Numbered from the stretch's first letter, positions 11,018 through 22,479 are shown. The stretch is 64,000 nt of DNA from Pardosa pseudoannulata (GCA_032207245.1 CM063498.1:90435348-90499347); one strand, 5' to 3'. The notes: a model not told the origin generated them from the sequence alone. Program-made: numbers and translations.

Positions 11018-12959
11018 TCCCCTATATAATAATAGCCTAAGGTGTCTGTCGGCAAATTTTTGAAGCGGTTGTACCTGGAACGGATCCAGGCATCCATATT
11101 GAATTTTTTATGAGTTAGGGTTAGCAAAATTCAAAGCGAGTTCTAAATTTAAGCTTTCCCCCCTTTTCTAGCGTTTAATGCTATTATTTCAAGCCTTATT
11201 CCCCCCCCCCGTTAAAAGCAGGTGATTAATTTTATCATTTTCGATACCATTCATATATACCACCAAATAATCACTGTCAATATTAAAACCTCTGCTCTTC
11301 ATCCTATCATGTAATATGACAAGATAATCTAAAGCTGGCAACTAACATACGGTCAGTAAATAGAAAGAGTTCTCACCAGTTCATGTTTAAAGTAAAATCA
11401 AATAAATTTTTATACTAAAATCATTCTTAATAGGATGACAAGGGCGAAGCGTAATATTTAAATTTATATACTCTTTTAGTTCAATTGTCATATGCTTTAA
11501 TAAGGACATCCTTCATGTAAAAGCGTGGCATGATGGTTAAAGTCTCTGCCCGTTTCATTTTCGTAACAGTCGAGTTGAAGGTTCTGTCCCCGACGCAACC
11601 TAATTTTTCTATATGTCTAATTCATTTTATATTTTTTGCTTTCTCTTTTAAATTCTTTTTCCTAAAGCTGTTTTATTATTTTTAAATTTCTTTTATTATT
11701 TTTAAACTAAGGTTTTCCTTGAACCCACATCTTTAAACCAATTACATTCCGCAGTGGTCAAAAGATCTATGAGTGGATCGAGACAGTCATATATTAACTA
11801 AAAGTAATCAAGTGATTTTGTATGATCTTGGACAGTTTTTGTATTTATTTACATTTTTGACAATATTTTAATTTAATTTTCTATTTTCGCCTTTTTTTTT
11901 ATTTTTTATTTTTTATTTATTTATTTTTTTTTTTGTTTGCTTGTATTTTAAATTTTTAAATTTCATTTTTGTTACTTTTTGTCGTTTTAAGTTTATAAAA
12001 TTATTTTTTGCTAAGAAATGAGCTTTAGAATGTTTGCTTCATTTCTAATATTTTATTTACATTTTTGACAATTTTTAAAATTAATTTTTATTTTTACTTA
12101 ATTTTTTTTATTTTCATCTTTTTTTTTTAAATTTTTAAAATATATTTGCTATTAGTTTTCTATTATAAACTTTATACCTCAAGCTGTCTATAATGGGAAG
12201 TAAACAGCCTGGTTTTTAAAAATAAAACATTGTTTAAAAAAATGTTATTCAATATAATAATGTAGAAACTTACATTTTTCTATCAAAGAATTTTCAAAAG
12301 TTTAAATTTTACTATTCCTTTTTATTATAAATATGACCCTTTTAGTTAATATATTAGTCAATAGATGGCGCCAACGAACCAAGTAATTTTTTTTTTTATA
12401 CTGTACCGCCGAAATTTGAATGTAAACAGACATCCATTTTGAACTCTTGATCAATCAGGGTTAGGAAAATTCAAAGAGAGTAAAGTTTTATACGAATAAT
12501 TTTTAATCAGCCTGATTGTAAAATGGAACAATTAAATATAAATGGTAAAAGGGTTCCCCTTACTGTCGTTCCAATAGTTGGGGATGGATCATGTTTATTT
12601 CGATCGCTTTCTTATGTTATGTTTGAAACACAGTCTTTTAGCAGTGGCATTCGAAAACAAATTGTTACTCATGTGGTACAAAATTGGGATCATTTTAGTA
12701 TTATGTCACATAATGAACAGGGGCATAATTATAGTTTGGCTGCAGTTTATTTTTCCGAAATGTCACGATGTTCAACTTTTGGAGGATTTTGCAAGTTGTA
12801 TGCAGCCGGTGAAATTTTTAAGTGTGTTTGAGGTTTACCTTGATTGTAGCCTTTATTACAGTTTTGAAAGTGAGGGAAACCCCACTAAGTGGCTACGCTT
12901 TTCCAATGATTTGTCAAGTGGCCATTTTGACGTTTACGTTAATTCTGTGTCAAATTCAA
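11018..12959 (+). mobile_element. Helitron segment with 5' terminus, no 3' terminus of its own
   Basis: Starts A|TCCCCTATATAATAATAGCC, fitting the canonical Helitron 5'-TC preceded by A. The same 5' block (GGTGTCTGTC..GAAGCGGTTGTACCTGG..AGTTAGGGTTAGCAAAATT) recurs at 12960 and on the minus strand at 41994. A further, truncated copy of part of the block lies near 12420-12490, just before the OTU ORF. The stretch is interrupted at 12960 by another complete 5' end. Confidence 0.75.
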
Positions 12960-12960
12960 T
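12523..12960 (+). pseudogene. OTU-type cysteine protease ORF, frameshifted, Helitron-associated
   Basis: The ORF from ATG 12523 reads VVPIVGDGSCLFRSLSYVMF, the OTU catalytic block with Asp and Cys in DGSCLFRSLS, then IRKQIVTHV..NWDHF and a decayed FGG..KLYAAGEIF. A frameshift near 12826 moves the frame. The second frame continues with FEVY, LRFSNDLSSGHFDVYV (the expected catalytic His in GHFDVY) and is cut at 12960 by the next Helitron 5' end. OTU domains are deubiquitinase-like proteases carried by several eukaryotic transposons, including many Helitrons. The start and the key residues are visible. The frameshift and truncation mean it is unlikely to be functional. Confidence 0.78.
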
Positions 12961-14012
12961 CCCCTGTATAATAATAGACTAAGTTGTCTGTCCGTGAATT
13001 TATGAAGCGGTTGTACCTGGAATGGGTACAGGAATCCATATTGGATTTTTTATGACTTAGGGTTAGCAAAATTCACCGAGATTTCAAAATCCACCCCATC
13101 ACCACTTTTTGGACGTTTAATGGTATTATTTCAAGCCTTATTCTTCCCTGTTAAGAGCAAAAGATTAAATTTATCAATTTGGATATCATTCATATATACC
13201 ACCAAATAATCACTGTCAATATAAAAGCCACTGCTGTCTATTCTATCACGTACGCGACCCTCATATATTCTAATTAGTTTCTTCACCATTTGTAGGCATG
13301 GCAAGCTCAGTAGAGTGTCTGCCCATTTGCTTGTCGTACTCCTTGGGTTAACGGTTCTGTCCCCGAAGCTGCCAAATTTTTCTAAATGTAATTAATTTAC
13401 TATATTCTTTTTTTTTAATATATAAATAAATTCCTATTCCTAGAGTTGTTTTATTTTTTTAAAAATAAATTTTTACTATTTTTTTCAACTTTTTATTATG
13501 TTAAATTCACGTATTTTGTACGGATGTCCCTGGCCCCATAAACATTTCATTTTTCTATCCTTAAACTTTCTTCTCGTCTATTTTTATGTGTCCTTTCACC
13601 TTTTAGCTGTTAATTTTTCTGCTAGCCTTCATTTTTGTGTTTATTGAAAGAAATCTCCGGATTAGAGGGCTCGGCCCATGCAATCAAGGCCCATACCTAC
13701 CGAGGTGATAGTGTCATTCCTTTACTTCCATTAATTAATGTGGCAAAAAAAAAAACTGAAGAACTTGACGATAATTTTAAGGTAGCTAAGAAGACTTTAA
13801 ATTATCTTTCTAAATGAATTCAATGTGATTCTAAACTGCATTCACAATATCGAGAGACTTTAGGGGAGTATGAAGATAAACAAGTTATTGAGCTTGTACC
13901 TGATAATTCTCAGCCAAAAAACAAATCATTTTTTACCTGCTTCATACAGTACTTTACAATTTTAGAAAATGAAACATTTACTGATTCCGTCATATGACGG
14001 GCTATATGCTAG
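12960..14012 (+). mobile_element. Non-autonomous Helitron with both termini
   Basis: The 5' end A|TCCCCTGTATAATAATAG lies at 12960. The 3' end is the palindrome CCGTCATATGACGG (13987-14000), eight bases, then CTAG at 14009-14012 followed by T. TC start, terminal hairpin, CTAG end and insertion between A and T are the defining Helitron features. It has no Rep or helicase coding. The interior carries an unidentified short ORF (13635-13817) that the minus-strand relative lacks. Confidence 0.85.
13635..13817 (+). CDS. Unidentified 60-codon ORF inside the Helitron
   Basis: The frame contains EISGLEGSAHAIKAHTYRGD, then VIPLLPLINVAKKKTEELDD and a Lys-rich end (KTLNYLSK). The stretch is less AT-rich than its surroundings and has a balanced composition unlike the chance ORFs nearby. 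I do not recognise it. It could be a piece of host or transposon gene captured by the Helitron. No promoter or splice signal supports expression. Confidence 0.3.
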   Translation: MCLLKEISGLEGSAHAIKAHTYRGDSVIPLLPLINVAKKKTEELDDNFKVAKKTLNYLSK

Positions 14013-14145
14013 TTATAATATAATATTCTATGCGTGAAATTAAAAAATATAGGGGAGGGGGTAAAAAAAACTTTGTTGACGTGTGTGCGTTAAGCAACGT
14101 TTTCCACTACTTTTTTTACTCTTTTTACTTTTTTTACTACTTTTA

Positions 14146-14387
14146 ACAAATTTTACTTGGTCAATAGGATAATACATAAATACCAAACTCAGTAACTTCA
14201 GCCAAATGACAAGTAAAAACAGAATTAAACAATTCAATGCATTTTTTTTTATCGGTAGTTTAGCGGATCCATGGCTTTCCATGAATTTTACTCATTTTGC
14301 TTGAAAAATCAAGACTTTCCATGACAAAATTAATCCATTGTCTAAATCCATGATTTTCCATGACTTTCCAGGTGCGCGGAAACCATG
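14146..14387. mobile_element. MITE fragment, GCGCGGAAACCATG end
   Basis: It aligns directly with 57369-57628 (AACAAATTTTACTTGG through CAGGTGCGCGGAAACCATG). Only one end is present. The repeated CCATGACTTTCCATG-type motifs are typical of this family. Confidence 0.75.
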
Positions 14388-14607
14388 AGTAGGTTTTTCT
14401 ATTTTAAAGTCATTGCGGTATTTATTTATTCCTGCTGGGAAGAAGAAATGTGTTAACGCAAAATTTATTTTATTATATATATATTTTTTTTAAGTTAAAG
14501 TCCAGTTTAGAATACTGGTAGGCACAGTTATTTTGGAGGGCAAATTACTGATTACATTCATATGTAAAATAAGTAATCACTAAACAATATAGAGAAGTTT
14601 AGAAATT

Positions 14608-14786
14608 TTTTAATTTGGTTTAATTTGGAGCGTTACGGTCTACTGTTTAGCTCACACGGGATAATGAGACCGGGACCTACTAAATCCAATTCCGAACAGT
14701 TACGAATATCCATGCCATCAGTAGAATTCGAACCTGCGAACTCCGGAACCGAAAAGCAGCGTTCTACCATTCGGCCATTGTTCGGC
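14608..14786 (-). mobile_element. tRNA-derived SINE copy with target duplication
   Basis: Minus-strand copy ending at CATTCGGCCATTGTTCGGC, with B box complement ATTCGAACC. TTAGAAATT at 14599-14607 is repeated at 14787-14795, a 9-bp duplication that suggests LINE-driven retrotransposition. Confidence 0.9.
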
Positions 14787-15503
14787 TTAGAAATTCTTTG
14801 GTTTATAATTTTTGGGTATGAAGTTCTTTATTAAAAAAATGTAATTCTTAAAGTCAATATAGGCTTTGACATTGCCTTGCTTCATTATTGAGATAATGAG
14901 ATACTATTTCTACTCCTAAGTAATCATCAGAATGACCATCTAGAAGTCGAGATCTGTATTTTATTATTATGATATTCATCGTTGGGAACAATAATTCCCA
15001 CGAGCATAAAAAGAAAAAAATTGCTTTGTTTTGTACAATGCGTTTTTTCATAAAGGAAAACTTGCTTCAGCCAACTATATTCTAGCTCTCATATAAGTTT
15101 CTAGGACAAAGCCAATTGGTTGAAACCCTTTTATTGAAAATTTAAATTCTTCTACAGTGGCCACATAGCAACGGTTCACACTTAAAACCACAAGTGGGGC
15201 CACATTACGCGGGAGAGCATAAGGTTAGGGACCCCTCCATTAACGTTTGCGTGAGAGTGGGCATATCAATTATTCAACCAAAAACGAAATATCGATTTCC
15301 TTTTATGTTCTATGCAGTTTATACATTGCAAACCAGAAGCTGATTTCTTTGCAATCACTCCTGACGTACTATTTATAAATCTTTGTAGCAACAGCTACCG
15401 TCTCTCAAGCGTTCAATAAGACGCAAAATTATACACATTTGCAACAAAGCGATTTAAATGTATAAAACTTTCTCGCTGTCTTTTATATGTTAAAGCGAGT
15501 TAA

Positions 15504-15690
15504 TAGGTTTGGTTTGGTTAGGTTTGGAGTGCTACGGTCTATTTTTTTGCAACACGAGGGCTAATGAGGCCGGGACCTACAGCTTAAAGCCGATTCCGAA
15601 CGGCTACGTACATCCATGCGACAATGGGATTCGAACCCACCAACTCCAGTACCGAAGGCCAGCACCCTAACCAATCGGCCATCGTTCGGC
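15504..15690 (-). mobile_element. Best-preserved tRNA-derived SINE, 14-bp target duplication
   Basis: Flanked by perfect TTAAAGCGAGTTAA copies at 15490-15503 and 15691-15704. On its own strand it starts GCCGAACGATGGCCGATTGG (A box), has GGTTCGAATCCC (B box), then the family body, and ends in repeated CCAAAC units instead of poly(A). The tRNA part resembles a type II (Leu/Ser-like) tRNA 5' end. This is inference from the GGCCGA.TGGTTAGGG pattern. Confidence 0.95.
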
Positions 15691-16532
15691 TTAAAGCGAG
15701 TTAAAGAGAAGCTATTCAATAAGAAAATTAACAAAATATATGGTACATATATACCAATGTAATACATATATATCAATATAAATGCCATTTGAAAATGGTT
15801 TTTCCCCGTTTTAAGTTGAAGGTGGGTAAGGAAGCCCAATATAAACTTTATATTTTTCCAGGTAGTGTTTTTTCCCCAGCATTGCTATTTTTAAAGACAA
15901 GGATTATCTTTTAAAACGACTCTCTGCTATTTCACTATTTTGCTCAGCTTACATCAACAAAATCAATAGCTTTCAAATACAAATTATGCCACACAAATTA
16001 GCAAGACTGATCTCATCAGCGCCATTTACTCATGTCATTTCCTCGTTAAACTGTTTGCAGTCAATAATGTTGCCGTCTTCCTAGCCCTCTATTTCGTCAC
16101 TACTAGGCAGACTGACATCATAGAGTTCAATGCACCAGAGCTAACTTTGTCGATATCCGCCAACTCTTTAATTATTCTATATGCAATGGCAAATGGAGAA
16201 AAAAAAAGGGGGGATAAAACCTACAGCCATTGCCCCTAAAAATATTGCGTTGACGAAAGCACCTAAAAATTGTGGCAGGACAATAAAGATGAATGAATTG
16301 GAATTATCAGTAAATGTTACCCAACTCTGGTATACCGCTTATATTTACCGAATGACATAGTCCAAGTAGGTTTCGTTTGTTGTCCAATCTGTCGGTTAGA
16401 TTTGAACTGGCTCCAATATAAGTTACTAATGTTTTCTATGGATATTTGACTTTTGTAATACTGATAAATTATTGATTTGGGAAATAAATCTGCAAAGTCT
16501 GTGCATAGTTTGAAAATTGTAACTACCGTTCA

Positions 16533-16581
16533 AAAAAAAAAAAAATAAATAAATAAAAAAAAAAAAAAAAAAAAAAAAAAA
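16533..16581. repeat. Poly(A)-rich tract
   Basis: An almost pure A run with a few T, just before the large TA array. Confidence 0.9.
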
Positions 16582-16614
16582 ACTAATTAGCATGAATCCG
16601 TTGTCAAGTGCTGT

Positions 16615-16615
16615 G

Positions 16616-16687
<72 letters not shown>

Positions 16688-16697
16688 ATATATATAC

Positions 16698-16737
<40 letters not shown>

Positions 16738-16813
16738 ATATATATATATGTATATATATATAAACATATATATATATATATATGTATATATATACACATA
16801 TATATATATAAAC

Positions 16814-16893
<80 letters not shown>
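16615..16893. repeat. Long (TA)n array with interspersed ACATATA variants
   Basis: About 280 bp of TA dinucleotides, broken repeatedly by AAACATATAT and GTATATATA variants. It is open in several frames only because of its repeat nature. The true length may differ from the assembly. Confidence 0.95.
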
Positions 16894-16895
<2 letters not shown>

Positions 16896-18095
16896 CATCA
16901 TCTTCAAGTTAAAGGGGACTTATCGCAGTTCGATCTTACTAAGTTTTTATTAACGTAAGTGCAATAATATAGTTCAGCTTTCTGCTTTTAAGTTAACACG
17001 AAGATAAACAATAACCCACAGGTCTCAGTTCTTTATGAATGCAACATATTAACTCCAAGGGTTATATCTCACTAGATGCACCTGAGAGCTACAGTCAAAG
17101 TGCTTAAAATTATCCAGCACCATCGTAAAATAAATATCATTACTCTCAGACACAACAACTCATCATAACCTACATCCGCATCACGAACCAGTCTTTGCAC
17201 CACGAGGTCAAACTATTCACGAACACTATTCGGCAGGATCGTTAGCTATTTTCTGTCTTTTACAGTTATACCGGACAGCTACTGGGTTTTCAAGGGAATG
17301 CCTTCACCTGGAGGTGCCTTAATTGGAAATTCCAAAGAAATGAAAGCATATTTTAAAATGACTGCTTGTGCGCGTTCACTTTTCATGCAGCAGAAAAGAC
17401 AGAAACCTTAATACATTTCCTTAAATAAATAGTTCATAATTAAGAAATGTATAGTTTTTAAACTTGACTGAGCAAGAAATTACCCTTTCACATATTTTTT
17501 TAATTTTTAAAATTGTAAATGTAATGTATTTCAATATTCAATTAGAAGTACATTTGTGGGAAAAATTATTTTAAACTGCACTTTTAATTAAAATATATAT
17601 AAAAAAATTTAAAAGTTCTGAATCTAAAAATAAAATCTTTACTATTTTTTTAAATATTTATATTTTTCCCTGAATTTTTCTTCTTCTAAGAATAACCAAA
17701 GTATATTACAAATGACTGAGGATGGATTTTCTTGTACGTCCAATCAATGCAACTTTCTTGCTGATGTACGCAGCGTAAAACGAGGAAGTATAACACTTGC
17801 TTACGTAATTTTATCCTTAAAGACTAAACAACTGAAGCCTAAATTCCATGTGCAGGTGTTTAACAGAACTATAATTAAAAACTATACATATGCATGCATG
17901 TGTGTGAATGCATATATAAGATTTAAAAAATAAAGCATATATGAGACTCTTAAGGCATGCAACCATGTCAGTGACAAATAAAAAATTTAGTCGGCAAGAT
18001 ATCCACTTGCTTTAAGATTTTCTTTTAAAACTTATCTATGAATTTTATTGCTAATTCATAATACTATCTAAAAATGTTTAAACTTGTAATTGAAT

Positions 18096-18175
18096 ATATA
18101 TATAGAGAGATAGATAGATAGATAGACATACAGTCAGACAGACAGAGAGAGAGAGAGTGAGAGAGAATTAGAGAG
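18096..18175. repeat. Compound GATA / GACA / GA microsatellite
   Basis: TATATA passes into GATA units, then CAGA units and (GA)n, ending in decayed GAGAGAGATT. Confidence 0.85.
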
Positions 18176-18243
18176 AGATTCAGTATTTTAAAGCGTGTAA
18201 CTCCCAGAAAAAAGAAACATTGCGGGAAAACCCTTAAAAAAAT

Positions 18244-18340
18244 AGCCGAACAGTGGCGAATGGCACGGTGCAACTCTTCAGTACCGGAGCACACGGGTTC
18301 GAATTCTATTGTTGACATGGGTGTTCGTAGCCGTTTGCCA
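18244..18340 (+). mobile_element. 3'-truncated SINE copy
   Basis: Contains the tRNA-like half only: GCCGAACAGTGGCGAATGG, B box GGTTCGAATTCT and GTTCGTAGCCGTTTGCC. The sequence then breaks off before the family body. Confidence 0.8.
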
Positions 18341-19941
18341 GTAGAGAAAATGCCACCTCTATATTAAAAGTTCAACCATTCTTCTAATTTTTTCACTTCA
18401 TTAAAAAGTGATATAAAAGTGATATATAATAGTGATATATAAAGTGTGTCTGAGTGTATTATATTGATAAACATGAATTTTGCACAATGAGATAGCATTT
18501 AGTATCTAAGTCTGTATAATTTGCTCAAGATCAGGTTTACATATTTAAATCCTTAAAAAAGAGAAGTAAATAAATAAAAAATAAACTTAAATTTTTTTCT
18601 ATATTTTTTAAGTTCGATAAACAAATTTATACACTGCATACAAATATGCCATAGTTTCTATCATCAAGGACTTTCTAAATAAAGAAAGAGACCCTGTTGT
18701 CGTTTGGACACCAATAAGCGTTAAGATCGCATCAAAGCTATACATGGGGGAAAAAGAAAGAAAAAAAAATTAGGGAAGTATGCATTTCTAATTGCATTCT
18801 AATATTACAAATACTAGAAAGGAAAAAAAACGGGTGGAAAGAAGAAAACCACAGCATTTAGACTGACAAATCGTTATATGATTTAAAAAGAAAACAGTCA
18901 AGGTTGCTATTTGCGACAGAATGACAAACAGCAGCCAAGCCTCAAAAAATGAAACTCGAGACGTCCTCGTGGAAGCTTGGCGTGTATATCGTCTGCTAAA
19001 TTAATTCCCAAACAAGATAAGTGGTCGCATAAAATTAAGAATAAATATGGGATACGCAAATACAGTTTCAATTTTCATAAATTATAAGCTTAAAAGTCAA
19101 AGATATGGAAATATTTGCTAGAGAACTCATTTTCCTTTCTGTTCCTAATTTTGGTGCTTCACCCAACAAGCTATTATTACAAATTATGAAGCGGTATCTC
19201 ATGCGAAGGTAATATACGCATGATTAGTTTAGAAGCGAAAAACAAATTAAAAAATATATAGAGAGAGGGAAAAAATGGAAACAGACGACGGCGGTGCCCT
19301 TGAAACGGTATTCACTTAAAAGCGGGAGAAAATTAAGGTCGCGGTTACAAAAATTTCAAATTATTATTCGTTATGCGCCAATTCGAGTGCGACTGATCTA
19401 CACCAAGAATTTAAAGTGTCAATGTTGCGGCCGACTGATTATGTATTTTTACCACTCTTCAACGAGAGAAACCTATTCTCGGGGTAAAGGGTTGTTCGGA
19501 CGAACCCGATACAGTTACACTGCAATTTCCTGGTGATGCGAATATTACACCTACACTCTTAAAAGTCCTTTCCCTTAAATGGTGCAACGTAGACCCTATT
19601 TTATAAGTGGCAAGCGATCCCTAAGATTAACTACTCCGTAGCTAAAAAATCCTGTCCTAAGTCAGTTAAAAAGATATTACTTCTGTATGATAAAGTTTCA
19701 TTATTGTAATTACTGAACAATATAACAATCATATATGTAGATCGTAGTTATACAGGGTAGCAGATTTATTCCTCCCGGTTAATCTTAAAACGCTATCATT
19801 ATGCCTCTGAGACGTTTTGTAATTAAAATAATGTAAATTGCTGAAAGCTGAAAATAAATTTATTGTACAATGTAATGTATTATTTGCCTTATTGCTTTAA
19901 AAAAGTTTTTTTTCTCCTTAAGTTGTCTTAAAACCCCATTA

Positions 19942-20078
19942 CTTGAGACGAAGATATGCACTGACTACTATTTCGGGCTGCAGTCGAGGGAAAATCTCCA
20001 TGTAATAGAGTATTTTCTTTGTTTGCAGCACGAAAAACCTGCTCGAAACAGTTATTAGTGCGTATTTTCGTGTGATAG
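19942..20078. mobile_element. Small foldback MITE of unknown family (copy 1)
   Basis: Inverted arms of roughly 40 bp: the left has ACGAAGATATGCACTGAC..TTTCGGGCTGCAG, and the right is its imperfect complement ending TAGTGCGTATTTTCGTGTGAT. A related element with the same arms lies at 24682-24836. No clear target duplication could be fixed. Confidence 0.62.
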
Positions 20079-20129
20079 TACCTTTTCAGACATAACTATA
20101 GTAACAATCAAGCACCGAACTGGGTCCAT

Positions 20130-20384
20130 ATGACCGTGAGTCCAATTTTCTCCCGGTGGTGGTGGGCTGATCGCGAGTATTGGGCTACCCCGTTCCGCCA
20201 TTCACCTCTGAAGTACCTGGAGCGCGCCCGTCGCGCCACGGGCGCAATCCTTGAGCGAGCACAAAAGATTGGAGCTGTGAGTGGGAATTTTGAAGACTAC
20301 TGGATGCTTAGTGGACCGCTTGACACCGGAATTAGTGAGGGTTGGTGCGAACCACGTGTAGCGAAGGAAAATTTAGTCAAATGA
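20130..20384 (+). CDS. Unidentified 84-codon ORF in an isolated GC- and CpG-rich patch
   Basis: The ORF opens MTVSPIFSRWWWADREYWAT, has a basic middle (KYLERARRATGAILERAQK) and ends NFEDYWMLSGPLD..KENLVK. Third positions in the first 50 codons are often G or C, unlike the AT-rich DNA around it. It lies antisense within the CdGAPr intron. A CTTTTCAG acceptor-like site ends at 20088 and a GTGAGT donor-like site starts at 20278, so an alternative reading is an exon 20089-20277. The patch contains a GC hairpin (20224-20245). I recognise no domain. It could be a real small gene, a retroposed fragment or chance. Confidence 0.3.
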   Translation: MTVSPIFSRWWWADREYWATPFRHSPLKYLERARRATGAILERAQKIGAVSGNFEDYWMLSGPLDTGISEGWCEPRVAKENLVK

Positions 20385-20448
20385 GGAAGACAGGAAATTA
20401 AGTAAGAATAGTGACAACGTTCAGCAGAATTAGAATAGTTGTTTATCG

Positions 20449-20481
20449 TTAACACATTCGCTGCCAAAGCGAATGTGTTAA
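20449..20481. mobile_element. 33-bp perfect palindrome bounded by TTAA at both ends
   Basis: TTAACACATTCGCT, a 5-nt spacer GCCAA, then the exact complement ending TTAA. It looks like two piggyBac-type termini joined tip to tip, with everything between them deleted. The palindrome is certain and the piggyBac link is inference. Confidence 0.65.
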
Positions 20482-21806
20482 TCAAATTCACAATAAAAAT
20501 GACTGTTTGGAAGTAATAACAATAATAACATACAGTTAGTGGCGTAGCGAAGGTGACATGTGGCTGTTCTTAACCCATAAGAATTTCTGTATATATGTAT
20601 TATGTCGGGAATACTTAGTGAATATTGATATATGAATTAAAAGAGTAAGAAACTCCATACCATGAAAATTCCCTCGCTACTCCCCTGCGTGCAGTAATGT
20701 AAAAAAGTTAATTGAAGCACTGCCTCATTTATAAACACTATAAGTAAACCTTTTGACTTCAATTTTTATCTCCTCGCAATTATAGATCCTGTAAACTAGA
20801 CAAACGACTAATTTATTTTTTAATATGGTTCCGGAAAATCAAAAATAAAGCCAAAGATAGTCCTATTTACCTCCATCAATTGTTATATTGTCATAAGCCT
20901 CATTTCTATCAAACCATACTGGAGGGACGCAGAAAAAAGTTGAGTTAAAACCGAAAGCGACATATTAATATAAACTGGCATTATCTCCTGTCAAATAATT
21001 TTTAATGGTCTCTTTCAAAGATGAGGACACAAAAATAGTAGTTTGTGCCGCATGGAAAATTGTCATCAAAATAAAATGGCTACCGACAGGAGATCAACCA
21101 ATTTCCTGTCACATACCATTTAAAAACTTTGTTCTATCAATACTCAAAATGACAATGGCTGGTTGGACACCGTTTTGGACTATTTAAATCTCACTGACAC
21201 GGACGCCTGTGAATTCGCAAAGGCAGAGAAAGAGAAATAGTGGGTGATCTTGATAATGAAAGTAACCAGTATATGCATATGTAAGTCTTTTTCATTTCTT
21301 AAACGGACATACTGCTATTTTTTACACATCAAAGAATACAAATATTCAGTTTTTAATGTTTTTACTGAAAATGCACAAATTAAAATATAAAGTTTTGCCC
21401 AATTCTAGCCCTAATCATTTCCTTGTTGTTAATATTTATAGAAGTATTTCATCTTCTGAATAACCACACATAATGTACTTCAAGAATAGGAACTTAAAAT
21501 TGCCTTGTTTCTCCAACGTAGATTTTGTTCGGATAACAATTAGATTCACTTGATAAAATCCATGAAGAAATAGGAACGTCCGTATCAAAGGTGAGTTTTT
21601 CGGAGTGTATTTTCGAGAACGTGTTCACGAATTGCCCGAATCATTTCTTTAAGTTGCAGTCAAATTGACAGATGTACATCTAAAGAAACAGAGCAAATAA
21701 AGTTCAAGTTGGGCAAATATCAAATTTTCCGAAGCTACTTTTGAAACTTTGAAAATCTGCCGAAAATATGAGACTAAACGCCTGTGTGTGCGTGTGTGTA
21801 CAGTAG

Positions 21807-21988
21807 ATGGTTGGTTGATTTGAAGCGCTACGGTCAACTATTTTGCCACAAGAAGGCTAATGAGACCGGAACCAACAACTGAAAGTCGATTCCGAACGGC
21901 TCTGAGCATCCATGCCAGCAGTTCAACTAGCAACTCACGAACTCCGGTGCCGAAGAGCATTGCCTTAATCATTTGACCATTGTTCGGA
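21807..21988 (-). mobile_element. tRNA-derived SINE copy
   Basis: Minus-strand copy with GAAGCGCTACGGTCAAC, GATTCCGAACGGCTCTGAGC, a decayed B box and TGACCATTGTTCGG at the A-box end. No clear target duplication. Confidence 0.85.
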
Positions 21989-22123
21989 ATGTATGCGAAA
22001 ACCGCCAAAGGTTACCACAGTTATAGGGAAAAAAACAACGGTTCTAATTTTAGGGATAGAATTCGCCAGAAATTTATTTAAGAGTACAATTATAATTAAA
22101 TAAGGTAGTTCGGATTAAAATAT

Positions 22124-22192
22124 CACATATATATATATATATATATATGTATGTATATACACACACACACAGAGAGAGAGAGAGAGAGGGGG
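22124..22192. repeat. Compound (AT)n-(AC)n-(AG)n microsatellite
   Basis: Runs of AT, then GTATGTATAT, AC, AG and G follow one another. The same order of units recurs at 43033-43136. Confidence 0.9.
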
Positions 22193-22479
22193 GATAATTT
22201 TCAACGAATAATAAAACTTAAAGGAAAAAAGTAATGTAAACGCTATTAATACTTACAACTAAATTTAAATTATATTATTCGGCTGTTGAGTTGACAACAA
22301 TATAACTAAACTTCTTTACTCCGCATAGTAGCAAAAACGTAAAGTACAAAATTGGAATCGTCTATGTTTAAGGAATAAAAAAACTACATAGGTTTTCTCT
22401 ACCTAACGATAGATAGCTAAACCAAATATCTTTGAAAAACCGAATGAAATTTACATTGGGGAAAAGTATATTCCTTCGT

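Noticed and set aside
15504..15690. Possible tRNA gene
   Set aside because: A and B boxes are present, but there is no complete cloverleaf, and the unit recurs with target duplications and a common non-tRNA body. It is a SINE.
16426..16953. Overlapping open frames of Tyr-Ile repeats on both strands
   Set aside because: They are translations of the (TA)n array and have no coding meaning.
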